A DNA stretch of 64,000 nt from Nocardioides allogilvus (GCF_003047285.1 NZ_PZYX01000014.1:1-64000), one strand, 5' to 3'. Counted from the stretch's first letter, positions 26,515 through 35,279 are shown. Numbers and translations: made by a program. The notes: generated by a model from the sequence alone, not told the origin.

Positions 26515-26742
26515 TCAGTCAGTGGTCCTCTTCGCCTCGCCCTCGGTGGACGTATCCACCATCCCGCCGCCGCTGACGGCCTCATTGGCCTCCTGATCCG
26601 CCGATGGCGGCTCCTCCTCGGGCAGCGAGCTGGGGGTCCCGAGTGTTCCGCCCCGACCGGAGCCGGTCCCGGTCTCCTGCGTCTCGACGTCGGTGGCTTC
26701 CGGGTCGTCGGCGCGGTCGCGGCTGCTGTAGTCCTGGCTCAT
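26515..26742 (-). CDS. Small acidic hydrophilic protein of unknown function
   Basis: 75 residues with no hydrophobic segment, rich in Glu, Asp, Thr, Ser and Gly (DDPEATDVETQETGTGSGRGG, then SLPEEEPPSADQEANEA), so probably disordered. A GAGGAG ribosome site stands 7 bases before ATG 26742, which supports it as a real gene. Its 3' end points at the palindromes. No family is recognised. Confidence 0.6.
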   Translation of the reverse strand: MSQDYSSRDRADDPEATDVETQETGTGSGRGGTLGTPSSLPEEEPPSADQEANEAVSGGGMVDTSTEGEAKRTTD

Positions 26743-26850
26743 CCTGTGCTCCTCGGGTCGGGGGCCGCCGACCGAGATCGCCCGGCGGGAACCTGGCGGT
26801 ACCCAGATGGAGCACCCGCAGACACCGGAGCGGCGCCCTGGGGCAACAGT

Positions 26851-27327
26851 TCAGGCGGGGTGCTCTCCGCGCGAGCGCGCGCCCTGCTCGATGGTGGCGC
26901 CGGCGACGGTGGTCTTCTTCTCGAAGATCCGCTCGTAGCCGGTGTGGGACATCCGCCAGCCCTCGGGCGTGCGGACGTAGCGGTCGGAGTAGAGCGCCGC
27001 GCCCTCGAGCGCGAAGTCGAAGGCGGGTGCGTAGACCTGGTCGTGGAGGTACCACGTGCCGGTGGCCGAGTCCCCGTCCACGCGGATCTCCGGGTGGTGG
27101 CCGTGGTGCATCGTCACCAGGTCGGGCACGAGGGAGGTCCTGATGAACGCCAGGATCGCGTCGAGGTCGGCACAGTCCTGGGTGGGGTACGTCGCCGTCG
27201 CCTCGGGCACGAAACAGGCCGCGAGACCCGGCCAGTCCTTGGTGTCGATGCAGCGGAAGTAGGCGTACTTCAGCCGCCGGATCTCCTCGAGGTCCAGCAG
27301 CAGGCGCAGGTCGTCACCGTGGGTCAT
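26851..27327 (-). CDS. NTF2-like (SnoaL-type) protein
   Basis: 158 residues. The pattern LLDLEEIRRLKYAYFRCIDTKDWPGLAACFVPEATATYP is the standard N-terminal helix and strand of the SnoaL-like NTF2 cone fold. Later GDSATGTWYLHDQVYAP and EGWRMSHTGYERIFEKK are the strands of the sheet. Members act as small-molecule isomerases, dehydratases or binding proteins, and substrate cannot be told from sequence. It overlaps the upstream ATPase gene by ATGA (27324-27327), so the two are translated together. Confidence 0.82.
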   Translation of the reverse strand: MTHGDDLRLLLDLEEIRRLKYAYFRCIDTKDWPGLAACFVPEATATYPTQDCADLDAILAFIRTSLVPDLVTMHHGHHPEIRVDGDSATGTWYLHDQVYAPAFDFALEGAALYSDRYVRTPEGWRMSHTGYERIFEKKTTVAGATIEQGARSRGEHPA

Positions 27328-28898
27328 CGGCGTCCGGACTTGAACATCCCGCGGGCGACCTCGCGCGCCGCCGTACGCATGAAGTCCTTGAAGGCACTGG
27401 ACCGCACCACGTCCATGACGATGCCGTCGTCGTCCTTCTTCGCCTGCTTGGTGACGCGCTCGACCTTCTGCTCGCGCGCCATCTCCTTGACCTTGGCGTC
27501 CTCCGCGGCCTTGGCCGCGCCCTCCTCGATGCGGGCGGCGAGCTTCTCGCGGGCGGACTCGCGGTCGATGACCTCGCTGTACTTCGCGAACAGCGGGCTG
27601 GCCTTGACGGCTGCCTCCATCGCGGCGGTCTCCGCCATCGCCATCAGCGACTCGGGGGCTCGCAGCCGGGTCCACGCGACGGGGGTGGGTGCACCGCGCT
27701 CGTTCATCACGGTCACGACCGCCTCGCCGATGCCGAGGCTGGTGATCACCTCGCCGAGGTCGTCGTAGGCGGAGTTGGGGTAGGTGTTGACCGTCTGCTT
27801 GAGCGCCTTGGCGTCGTTGGGCGTGTGGGCGCGGAGCTGGTGCTGGATGCGCGAGCCGAGCTGGGCCAGCACCTCGTCGGGCACGTCGGTGGGGCTCTGC
27901 GTCACGAAGAAGACGCCGACCCCCTTCGATCGGATCAGTCGCACCGTCTGGGCGATCTGGTCGAGGAACGCCTCGGAGGCGTCGTCGAAGAGCAGGTGTG
28001 CCTCGTCGAAGAAGAAGACGAGCTTGGGCCGGTCGATGTCGCCGACCTCGGGCAGGTCGTGGAAGAGGTCGGCGAGCAGCCACATCAAGAACGTGGAGAA
28101 CAGCGCGGGGCGGTCCTGCAGGTTGGGCAGCTCGACCAGGCTGATCACGCCCTTGCCGTCCGCGGTGACCTTGAGCAGCTCGCTGGACTCGAACTCCGGC
28201 TCACCGAAGAACGTGTCGGCGCCCTGGCTCTGGAAGGAGATCAGCTCGCGCAGGATCACCCCAGCGGTGGCGCTGGAGAGGCCGCCGAGCCCCTTGAGGT
28301 CGGCCTTGCCCTCGTCGCTGGTGAGGAACTGCACGACGGCGCGCAGGTCGGCGAGGTCGAGGAGCGGCAGCCCGGCCTGGTCGGCATAGTGGAAGACCAG
28401 TCCGAGGCTCGACTCCTGGGTGTCGTTGAGGCCGAGCACCTTGCTCAGCAGCATCGGCCCGAAGGACGTCATCGTGACGCGGAGGGGTACGCCGATGCCC
28501 TCGCCCCCGAGGGCGTACAACTCGGTCGGGAAGCCGGTCGCGGTCCACTCCTGGCCGACGGACTTGGCCCTGGCCGCGATCTTCTCGCCGCCCTCGCCGG
28601 GGACGCTGAGGCCGGACAGGTCGCCCTTGATGTCGGCCGCGAAGACCGGCACCCCGTTGGCGCTGAGCTGCTCGGCGAGGAGCTGCAGCGTCTTGGTCTT
28701 GCCGGTGCCGGTCGCGCCGGCGACGAGCCCGTGGCGGTTGAGCATCCCGAGCGGGATCCGGATCTGCACGTCGGAGAGGTCGGTGGCGTTGAGCATCAGG
28801 CCGCCGAGCTCCAGCGCGGTGCCCTCGAAGGCGTAGCCGGGCGCCACGGCAGCGGTGATCGGGTCCTGTGGTGCCGGCTGCTCGGGAGTCTGCGTCAT
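27324..28898 (-). CDS. HerA-like ATPase (DUF853 family)
   Basis: 524 residues from ATG 28898. Walker A is AGATGTGKTK (about residue 65), Walker B LVFFFDEAHLLF, with the sensor-like VGVFFVTQSPTDVPDEVLAQL. The C-terminal 80 residues are charged helices (AARIEEGAAKAAEDAKVKEMAREQ) ending in a basic tail. This is the length and plan of the DUF853 group of HerA/FtsK-related ATPases, common in bacteria and without a settled role. There is no NurA-type nuclease beside it, so the archaeal DNA end-resection role is not supported here. It is co-transcribed with the NTF2-like gene. Confidence 0.88.
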   Translation of the reverse strand: MTQTPEQPAPQDPITAAVAPGYAFEGTALELGGLMLNATDLSDVQIRIPLGMLNRHGLVAGATGTGKTKTLQLLAEQLSANGVPVFAADIKGDLSGLSVPGEGGEKIAARAKSVGQEWTATGFPTELYALGGEGIGVPLRVTMTSFGPMLLSKVLGLNDTQESSLGLVFHYADQAGLPLLDLADLRAVVQFLTSDEGKADLKGLGGLSSATAGVILRELISFQSQGADTFFGEPEFESSELLKVTADGKGVISLVELPNLQDRPALFSTFLMWLLADLFHDLPEVGDIDRPKLVFFFDEAHLLFDDASEAFLDQIAQTVRLIRSKGVGVFFVTQSPTDVPDEVLAQLGSRIQHQLRAHTPNDAKALKQTVNTYPNSAYDDLGEVITSLGIGEAVVTVMNERGAPTPVAWTRLRAPESLMAMAETAAMEAAVKASPLFAKYSEVIDRESAREKLAARIEEGAAKAAEDAKVKEMAREQKVERVTKQAKKDDDGIVMDVVRSSAFKDFMRTAAREVARGMFKSGRR

Positions 28899-28953
28899 GG
28901 GCGGAAGCCTAGTCAGGACGAGCGGCCCGGGACGCGGGGTTCGGGTGCGTCGA

Positions 28954-28959
28954 TATAGT
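28954..28959 (+). promoter_or_regulatory. Putative -10 element of a leaderless transcript
   Basis: TATAGT ends 6 bases before the GTG start at 28966. With transcription beginning 6-7 bases after a -10 box, the mRNA would start at the start codon, a common arrangement in actinobacteria. No clear -35 is seen. Confidence 0.5.
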
Positions 28960-28965
28960 CGCGCC

Positions 28966-29265
28966 GTGATCTTCAAGGGGGTGGGCCAGGGACGTCCCTA
29001 CCCCGCCCACGGGCTGGAGCCTCGCGACTGGGCCAAGATCCCGCCGCGGCAGGTGCGCCTGGACCACCTGATCACCACGAAGGACACGCTGCAGCTCGCG
29101 ACCTTGCTGGACGACGACTCGACCTTCTACGGCGACCTCTTCGCCCACGTCGTCGAGTGGCAGGGCGACCTCTACCTCGAGGACGGCCTGCACCGCGCCC
29201 TGCGCGCCGCCCTCCACCAGCGCAACGTCCTGCACGCACGAGTCCACGAGGTGGCGGCCCCATGA
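28966..29265 (+). CDS. Conserved small actinobacterial protein (VapB-like / ParB-like DGxHR)
   Basis: 99 residues from GTG 28966, starting VIFKGVGQGRPYPAHGLEPRDW and ending with FYGDLFAHVVEWQGDLYLEDGLHRALRAAL. A well conserved actinobacterial family of this length is sometimes labelled VapB-type antitoxin. No toxin gene is next to it, so that name is doubtful. The DGLHR segment resembles the DGxHR/GxHR motif of ParB/sulfiredoxin-like domains. It overlaps the LytR_C gene by ATGA and probably shares its promoter. The transcript looks leaderless. Confidence 0.7.
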   Translation: MIFKGVGQGRPYPAHGLEPRDWAKIPPRQVRLDHLITTKDTLQLATLLDDDSTFYGDLFAHVVEWQGDLYLEDGLHRALRAALHQRNVLHARVHEVAAP

Positions 29266-29765
29266 CGGCATCCCTGAAGTCCGCGCTCACCCTGCTCGCA
29301 CTGGGAGCCCTGCTCGTCATCGCAGCGGTCTGGGGCTGGCACGCGGTCACGAAGCCGTTCCCCAGCACCGAGCCGCCTCCGCTGTGCACCGACGTCACCG
29401 TCAACACCGGCACCGAGGTCTTCCGCGACCAGGTCGCCGTCAGCGTCTTCAACGGCAGCAACCGCAACGGCCTGGCCGGCGCGACGATGGCGCAGCTCGA
29501 GCAGCGCGGCTTCGTCGGCGCCGACAGCGACAACGCCCCGACCAAGGTCGCCGGCGTCCAGATCTGGACCGACCAGCCCCGCAACGCGGCCGTGCGGCTC
29601 GTGGCCCGTCAGTTCAAGGCCGCGAAGATCGTCTCGGGCGAGGAGCTCGGCCGCGGGATCGTGGTCGTGGTCGGCGAGTCGTTCAAGGCGCTGCGCAAGA
29701 AGGAGGTCGAGTCGGTCACCGCCGTGGAGACCTCCACCTTCTGCAGCCCGTCCGCCGGCCAGTAG
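29262..29765 (+). CDS. LytR C-terminal-domain membrane protein
   Basis: 167 residues. One N-terminal membrane helix (LTLLALGALLVIAAVWGWHAV) is followed by an extracellular LytR_C domain, seen in VAVSVFNGSNRNGLAGATMAQLEQRGFVG and ARQFKAAKIVSGEELGRGIVVVVG. Such proteins are cell-envelope proteins in actinobacteria and lack the catalytic LCP domain. It is translated with the upstream 99-residue protein. The IS481 element begins 10 bases after its stop (TAG 29763-29765). Confidence 0.85.
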   Translation: MTASLKSALTLLALGALLVIAAVWGWHAVTKPFPSTEPPPLCTDVTVNTGTEVFRDQVAVSVFNGSNRNGLAGATMAQLEQRGFVGADSDNAPTKVAGVQIWTDQPRNAAVRLVARQFKAAKIVSGEELGRGIVVVVGESFKALRKKEVESVTAVETSTFCSPSAGQ

Positions 29766-29775
29766 GCCCTAGTCC

Positions 29776-30932
29776 TTAAGGATCACGGGTTGGGGTGACA
29801 CCCGGTGTGCCTGCGTGTAGGGGTGGGCCACGGAAGACAGTCTCTGGATTGCTGAGATCTAGAGAACAGGAAGCCATTCCGTGACCCACGACGACATTGT
29901 CTATGACAGGCGTGTGCGAGTGATCGAGCACGCCGCCCGGATCAACAACGTGAGCGAGGCGTGCCGGGTGTTCGGCATCTCGCGCAAGACCTACTACGAG
30001 TGGGTCAACAAGGCCGAGCAGTACGGTCTCTCGGCGTTGCTGCCGCGTGAGCGACGTCGTCCTCACATGCCGAACGCGATGACCTCCGAAGAGGTCGCGG
30101 TGATCTTGTCGGAGGCGATCGCCAGGCCGACGCTGGGGCCGAAGTCGTTGCTGCGCCACCTGAAGAAGCGTGGTGTCGATCGGTCGGCCTCGGGGGTCGC
30201 GAAAGTCCTGCGACGCCACAACCTCGGCACCGCGAAGCAGCGGGTCATCGCGTTGGCCAGCCTGACTGCCACCGAGACGGGGCAACTCACCGAGGCCGCG
30301 ATGGAGGGCCCGTTCGGGTTCTGCCAGTACGCCTCCCGCCCGGGCCAGGTCGTGGCCCTGGACGCGTTCTACGTCGGGCGTCTCAAGGGTGTGGGCGCGG
30401 TGTGGCAACTGACCGCGGTCGACATCGCGACCCGGATCGCGGTCGTCCAGCTCGTTGTCGGGGACAAGACCGCCGCCGTCACGGCGTTGCTGCTCGACCA
30501 TCTGAAGAAGGCGCTACGCAAGCACAGCATCACCCTCGAAGGAGTCCTGACCGACAACGGCCCAGAGTTCGTCGGCAAGGCATTCCAGGCCCGCGTGGGC
30601 GAGCTCGGGTTGCACCATCACCGGATCCCGCCAAGGTCACCGAACCACAACGCGGTGTGCGAGAGATTCCACGGAACCGTGCTGCACGAGTTCTACCGGC
30701 CCCACTTCCACCGAGGCCGGGTCGAGGACGTCGCACTGCTCGACAGGGCCTTGCAGGCCTGGGTCACCGACTACAACAACGAGCGTCCCAACCACGGTGA
30801 CTACATGGCCGGTCGCACCCCGCTGCAAGTCAAAAGAGAACTCAAGCGCCGCATCCGGCAGACTGCTGCCTGACCATCAAAAGTCAGCATCCCCAGAGAC
30901 GCTGACCTGTCACCCCGACCCGTGAGCCGCAA
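29776..30932 (+). mobile_element. IS481-family insertion sequence
   Basis: The 25-bp inverted ends TTAAGGATCACGGGTTGGGG (29776) and TTGCGGCTCACGGGTCGGGG (inward from 30932) both run into TGACA and differ at few positions. GCCCTAGTCC is repeated directly outside (29766-29775 and 30933-30942), a 10-bp target duplication within the range reported for IS481. Size is 1157 bp with one intact transposase. Without it the stop codons of the LytR_C and antiporter genes would be 3 bases apart. Confidence 0.88.
29881..30873 (+). CDS. IS481-family transposase
   Basis: 330 residues from GTG 29881. The N-terminal helix-turn-helix is in HAARINNVSEACRVFGISRKTYYEW. The rve-type DDE core has Asp in GQVVALDAFYVGRL, Asp in LEGVLTDNGPEFVG and Glu in NAVCERFHGTVLHEFY. 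A C-terminal DYNNERPNHGDYM block follows, as in IS481 and IS3 relatives. Frame and ends are intact, so the copy could be mobile. Confidence 0.93.
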   Translation: MTHDDIVYDRRVRVIEHAARINNVSEACRVFGISRKTYYEWVNKAEQYGLSALLPRERRRPHMPNAMTSEEVAVILSEAIARPTLGPKSLLRHLKKRGVDRSASGVAKVLRRHNLGTAKQRVIALASLTATETGQLTEAAMEGPFGFCQYASRPGQVVALDAFYVGRLKGVGAVWQLTAVDIATRIAVVQLVVGDKTAAVTALLLDHLKKALRKHSITLEGVLTDNGPEFVGKAFQARVGELGLHHHRIPPRSPNHNAVCERFHGTVLHEFYRPHFHRGRVEDVALLDRALQAWVTDYNNERPNHGDYMAGRTPLQVKRELKRRIRQTAA

Positions 30933-30935
30933 GCC

Positions 30936-32447
30936 CTAGTCCCGCTGCGGGTTCCCGTCGCCGAGCCACTGGGCCAGTCGGCCTCCGGACGACACCTGGC
31001 GCAGCCGCTCCTCGGTGGCCTCCCGCGACCTGCGCGGCGTCACGACGAGCAGGTCGTCACCGTGGCGCAGCACCGTGCGTCGTTCGGGCACCAGCATCTT
31101 GCCCTGGCGGATGACCAGCGACACCGAGGCGCCGGCGGGCAGCCGGAGCTCACCGACCTCGACGCCGTGCATGCGTGAGCTGGGCGCCAGGGTCACCTGC
31201 AGCAGGTCGGCCGCCACCCGCTCCAGCGGCGCCGCCTCGACATCGAGCCCGCGGGGCTCGGATCGCCGCGCAACGCGCAGCACGCGAGCGGCCAGCGGCA
31301 GCGTCGGCCCGGTCAGCAGGGTGTAGACCACCACCATCACGAAGACGATGTCGAAGAGCTTGTCGGCGCCGTCCACGCCCTCGGCCAGCGGGATGGTCGT
31401 CAGCACGATGGGTACGGCGCCGCGCAGCCCGGCCCAGGAGATGAAGGACAGCTCACGCCACGGCATGGGTTGGGCGACCGAGCTCACCAGGACCGAGAGC
31501 GGGCGGGCGACGAAGGTGAGGATCAGCCCGGTCACGATGCCCAGGCTGACGATCTCGAGGGTGATGCGATCCGGCGAGAGCAGCAGGCCGAGCATGACGA
31601 ACAGCCCGATCTGCGCCAGCGACGCGAGCCCCTCGGCGAACGACCTGGTCGCCACCCGGTGCGGGAGGTCCTGGTTGCCGAGCAGCAGCGCGGCGACGTA
31701 CACGGCAGCGAAGCCGGAGGCGTGCAGGGCCGAGGCGCCGCCGTAGGCGACGAAGGCCAGGCAGAGCACGGAGAGCGGGTAGAGACCGGACGACGGCAGC
31801 GCGACGCGGCGCATGATCCAGGCACCCACGACGCCGGCCAGGACTCCGATCAGGGCGCCGACCGCGAGCTCGAAGACGATCAGGCCGGCGACGTGGAGGA
31901 GCCCGCTCTCCGCGGCGGCACCGGTCGAGATGACGGAGACCAGGACGACGGTCGGGGCGTCGTTGAGGCCCGACTCCGCCTCGAGCGCGCCCGTCAGGCG
32001 CTTGGGCAGCGGCACGACGCGCAGCACCGAGAACACCGCAGCGGCATCGGTCGGGGAGCAGACCGCGCCGAGCAGGATCGCCAGCTCCCACGGCAGGCCG
32101 AGCAGGAAGTGTGCGCCGACCGCGACGACCGCCACCGAGACGGCCACCCCGACGGTCGCCAACGAGACGCCGAGCCTGATCGAGGGGCGCATCTCGCGCC
32201 AGCTGGTCGTCAGGCCGCCTTCGGCCAGGATCAGCGCGAGCGCCCCGAAGCCGAGCGCGTGTGCGAGCTGGGCGTCCTCGAAGTTGATGCCGAGCACCGA
32301 CTCGCCGAGCAGGACGCCCATGAGGAGGTAGAACAGCAGGCTGGGCAGGCCGACCGTGGCCGAGAGCCGCACCGCGAGGATCGCCACGAGCGTGACGAGC
32401 GAGCCCACGAGCAGGAAGGAGTCGAGCTGGTGGACATCGAACGTCAC
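30936..32447 (-). CDS. CPA1-type potassium/proton (or sodium/proton) antiporter with RCK_C domain
   Basis: 503 residues. GTG 32447 is chosen because GAGG lies close upstream and VTFDVHQLDSFLL starts the first membrane segment. About 12-13 hydrophobic helices follow. Ion-site markers are GAVCSPTDAAAVFSVL and the double-acid-like EAESGLNDAP, typical of NhaP2/CvrA-type antiporters. A cytoplasmic TrkA_C/RCK_C-like domain closes the protein (MHGVEVGELRLPAGASVSLVIR to RHGDDLLVVTP), which suggests regulation by a nucleotide or ion. It exchanges monovalent cations for protons at the inner membrane. The IS481 copy sits just past its stop. Confidence 0.9.
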   Translation of the reverse strand: MTFDVHQLDSFLLVGSLVTLVAILAVRLSATVGLPSLLFYLLMGVLLGESVLGINFEDAQLAHALGFGALALILAEGGLTTSWREMRPSIRLGVSLATVGVAVSVAVVAVGAHFLLGLPWELAILLGAVCSPTDAAAVFSVLRVVPLPKRLTGALEAESGLNDAPTVVLVSVISTGAAAESGLLHVAGLIVFELAVGALIGVLAGVVGAWIMRRVALPSSGLYPLSVLCLAFVAYGGASALHASGFAAVYVAALLLGNQDLPHRVATRSFAEGLASLAQIGLFVMLGLLLSPDRITLEIVSLGIVTGLILTFVARPLSVLVSSVAQPMPWRELSFISWAGLRGAVPIVLTTIPLAEGVDGADKLFDIVFVMVVVYTLLTGPTLPLAARVLRVARRSEPRGLDVEAAPLERVAADLLQVTLAPSSRMHGVEVGELRLPAGASVSLVIRQGKMLVPERRTVLRHGDDLLVVTPRRSREATEERLRQVSSGGRLAQWLGDGNPQRD

Positions 32448-32514
32448 TCGCGCCTCATTCCTCGTCGGCTCGGAGTCGGGTCCTGATCCTATCGGTGCAG
32501 GGCTCCCGGCAAAC

Positions 32515-32528
32515 TGCAACGTGTTCTA
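32515..32528. promoter_or_regulatory. KstR-like operator in front of the flavoprotein gene
   Basis: TGCAACGTGTTCTA fits the palindromic consensus TNNAACNNGTTNNA of KstR, the TetR-type repressor of cholesterol/steroid genes in actinobacteria. A TAGTCT -10-like box (32527-32532) overlaps it and ends 6 bases before the GTG start at 32539, so a bound repressor would block a leaderless promoter. Confidence 0.5.
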
Positions 32529-32538
32529 GTCTGGCGCC

Positions 32539-34011
32539 GTGGTCGAGACCAAGGGCACCGCGCTGCCGTCCGTGCTGGACGAGTCGTCGCTGGCAGGCGC
32601 GGAGGCCTTCGACGTCGTCGTGGTCGGCTTCGGGATGGCAGGCGCGTGCGCGGCCCTGGAGGCGGCCCGCGCCGGTGCCCGGGTGCTGCTGCTCGAGCGC
32701 GCGGCCGTCCACGGCGGCACGTCGTCGATGTCGGGCGGCCACTTCTACCTCGGCGGCGGCACCGCCGTACAACGCGCCACCGGACACGACGACTCACCCG
32801 ACGCGATGTTCGACTACCTGATGGCCGTCACGCCCTCGCCCGATCCGGTCAAGATCCGTGCGTACGCCGACGAGTCGGCCGCCCACCTCGAGTGGCTCGA
32901 GGCACTGGGATTCGAGTTCGAGCGGTCGTTCTTCGCCGGCAAGGCCGTCATCCAGCCCGGCACCGAGGGGCTGATGTTCACCGGCAACGAGAAGGTCTGG
33001 CCGTTCCGCGACCGGGTCACGCCTGCGCCCCGCGGGCACAAGGTGCCCAGGCCGGGTGACACCGGCGGCGGCGGGCTGGTGCTCGACCTGCTGGCCGAGC
33101 GGATCGCCGAGACCGACGCGGAGGTGCGCTTCGAGACCGGCGCGACCAACCTCGTGACCGACGCGTCCGGTGCCGTCGTCGGTGTCGCGTGGAAGCGCTT
33201 CGAGGAGACCGGCGTCGTGCGCGCCGGCTCGGTGGTGATCGCCGCCGGCGGCTTCGTGATGAACCCCGACATGGTCGCCGCCCACACGCCCTCGCTCGGC
33301 TCCAAGCTCTTCACCCTCGGCTCGACCTACGACGACGGGCTGGGGCTGCGCCTCGGGAAGTCCGTCGGCGCCGCGTGGGAGCACATGGACGAGGCCTTCA
33401 TCACCGCGCCGTTCTACCCGCCCTCCGACTTCGTCAAGGGCATCGTCGTCAACAAGGAGGGCCGGCGCTTCGTCGCCGAGGACTCCTACCACTCGCGGAC
33501 GTCCTTCCACGTGATGAAGCAGCCTGGCTCCGCCGCCTACCTCATCCTCGACAGCGCACACATGGCCGAGCCCGCGATGCCGCTGTGCCCGTTGATCGAC
33601 GGCTGGGAGACGGTCGAGGAGATGGAGGTCGGGCTCGGGCTGCCGACCGGCTCGCTCGTCTCCACCCTGGCGGTCTACAACGAGCACGCGCGCGCCGGCG
33701 AGGACCCCGACTTCCACAAGCACCCCGACTGGCTGGCCCCGCAGGACCAGGGACCGTGGGGGGCCTTCGACCTCACCCTGGGCTCGGCGCTCTACGCCGG
33801 CTTCACCCTCGGCGGGATGGCCTGCGACGTCGACGGCCGCGTCCTGTCCGAAGGCGGGACCGTCATCACCGGTCTGTACGCCGCCGGCGCCTGCGCGGCC
33901 AACATCGCCCAGGACGGCGCCGGCTACTCCTCCGGCACCCAGCTCGGCGAGGGCTCCTACTTCGGCCGGCGGGCCGGGCGTCATGCGTCCGCATCTACAT
34001 TGCCTGCATGA
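32539..34011 (+). CDS. FAD-dependent oxidoreductase, ketosteroid-dehydrogenase/fumarate-reductase family
   Basis: 490 residues from GTG 32539. The Rossmann dinucleotide motif is FDVVVVGFGMAGACAALEAARAG, followed by LLLERAAVHGGTSSMSGG, the flavin-binding block of the fumarate reductase/KstD group. The C-terminal FAD contacts are in GLYAAGACAANIAQDGAGYSSGTQLG. The KstR-like operator in front suggests a steroid or sterol-derived substrate. Without the KstD-specific active-site residues confirmed, other enoyl or keto substrates are possible. It overlaps the next gene by ATGA. Confidence 0.82.
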   Translation: MVETKGTALPSVLDESSLAGAEAFDVVVVGFGMAGACAALEAARAGARVLLLERAAVHGGTSSMSGGHFYLGGGTAVQRATGHDDSPDAMFDYLMAVTPSPDPVKIRAYADESAAHLEWLEALGFEFERSFFAGKAVIQPGTEGLMFTGNEKVWPFRDRVTPAPRGHKVPRPGDTGGGGLVLDLLAERIAETDAEVRFETGATNLVTDASGAVVGVAWKRFEETGVVRAGSVVIAAGGFVMNPDMVAAHTPSLGSKLFTLGSTYDDGLGLRLGKSVGAAWEHMDEAFITAPFYPPSDFVKGIVVNKEGRRFVAEDSYHSRTSFHVMKQPGSAAYLILDSAHMAEPAMPLCPLIDGWETVEEMEVGLGLPTGSLVSTLAVYNEHARAGEDPDFHKHPDWLAPQDQGPWGAFDLTLGSALYAGFTLGGMACDVDGRVLSEGGTVITGLYAAGACAANIAQDGAGYSSGTQLGEGSYFGRRAGRHASASTLPA

Positions 34012-35186
34012 CTTCCCGCCTGGCCGTGGCCCAGCGCGCCAACGTGCCGCCGTTCCACGTCATGGACCTGCTGGCAGCGTCGGCCGAGCGCCAGCGCACC
34101 CACGGCGACCTGGTCAACCTCGTGGCCGGCCAGCCCAGCACGGGCGCACCGCAGCCGGTGCGCGACGAGGCGATCCGGCTGCTCGGCGGGTCCGACCCTC
34201 TCGGCTACACGGTGGCGGCCGGCGTCCCGGAGCTTCGGGAGGCGATCGCCGTACACCACCGGCGCCAGCACGGGATCGACGTGACGGCCGAGGACGTGGT
34301 CGTCACGACGGGCTCCAGCGGCGGCTTCCTGCTCGCCTTCCTCGCGGCCTTCGAGCCCGGCGACCGGGTGGCGATGGCGCGGCCCGGCTACCCCTGCTAC
34401 CGCAACGTGCTGACGGCGCTGGGGTGCCAGGTGGTCGAGATCCCGTGCGGGCCCGAGAACCGCTTCCAGCCCACCGTCGAGCAGCTCGAGGCGTGCGGCG
34501 ACATCAAGGGGCTGGTCATCGCCAGCCCGGCCAACCCGACCGGCACCATGCTGCTGCCCGCCGAGCTCGCCGCGATCGCGAGCTGGTGCGAGGACGCCGG
34601 GGTGCAGCTGGTCTCCGACGAGATCTACCACGGCATCGAGTACGCCTCGCCCGCCCTGTCGCGCAGCGCGTGGGAGACGTCGCGCGAGGCGATCGTCTTC
34701 AGCTCGTTCTCGAAGTACTTCTCCATGACCGGCTGGCGGATCGGCTGGATGCTGGTCCCCGAGCGGCTGCGCCGGGCCGTCGACATCCTCACCGGCAACT
34801 TCACGATCTGTCCGCCGGTGATCGCGCAGTGGGCCTGCGTCGCGGCGTTCACGGACGCGTCGTACGCCGAGCTCGACTCCCATGTCGAACGCTATGCCGG
34901 CAACCGGCGACTGCTCCTGGACGGCCTCGCCTCCCTCGGCATCGACCGCCTGGCCCCGGCTGACGGCGCGTTCTACGTCTATGCCGACGTGGGCCACCTG
35001 ACCGACGACTCGATGGCCTTCTGCCACCGCCTGCTGGCCGAGACCGGGGTCGCGCTCGCACCCGGCATCGACTTCGACACCGAGGTGGGCGATCGGCACG
35101 TCCGACTCAGCTTCGCCGGGCCCCAGGAGACGGTCCGGCTCGGGCTCGAACGCCTCGGGGACTGGCTGCCCGCACAAGTCACGTGA
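34008..35186 (+). CDS. Class I/II PLP-dependent aminotransferase
   Basis: 392 residues from ATG 34008. The fold-type I layout is clear: LVNLVAGQPSTGAP near the start, VVTTGSSGGFLLAF for the cofactor phosphate site, the ASPANPTGTM loop, DEIYHGIEY, and the Schiff-base Lys in FSSFSKYFSMTGWRIGW. The C-terminal Arg for the substrate carboxylate is in RHVRLSFAGP. It resembles aspartate/alanine-type aminotransferases; the amino acid cannot be fixed. It is translationally coupled to the flavoprotein gene. Confidence 0.9.
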   Translation: MTSRLAVAQRANVPPFHVMDLLAASAERQRTHGDLVNLVAGQPSTGAPQPVRDEAIRLLGGSDPLGYTVAAGVPELREAIAVHHRRQHGIDVTAEDVVVTTGSSGGFLLAFLAAFEPGDRVAMARPGYPCYRNVLTALGCQVVEIPCGPENRFQPTVEQLEACGDIKGLVIASPANPTGTMLLPAELAAIASWCEDAGVQLVSDEIYHGIEYASPALSRSAWETSREAIVFSSFSKYFSMTGWRIGWMLVPERLRRAVDILTGNFTICPPVIAQWACVAAFTDASYAELDSHVERYAGNRRLLLDGLASLGIDRLAPADGAFYVYADVGHLTDDSMAFCHRLLAETGVALAPGIDFDTEVGDRHVRLSFAGPQETVRLGLERLGDWLPAQVT

Positions 35187-35279
35187 AAGCAGACCCACCT
35201 GACGGGTTTGAGATCCACGCGCCCGGGGAAGGGCGGTGCACAGGTAATGCACGGGGACGACGAGGAAAGGTGTGATCCG

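Noticed and set aside
27324..28898. A HerA-NurA DNA end-processing pair
   Set aside because: The ATPase is of the DUF853 type and its coupled neighbour is an NTF2-like protein. There is no nuclease.
28966..29765. A type II toxin-antitoxin module
   Set aside because: The partner gene is a membrane LytR_C protein, not a toxin. No PIN or other toxin domain is nearby.
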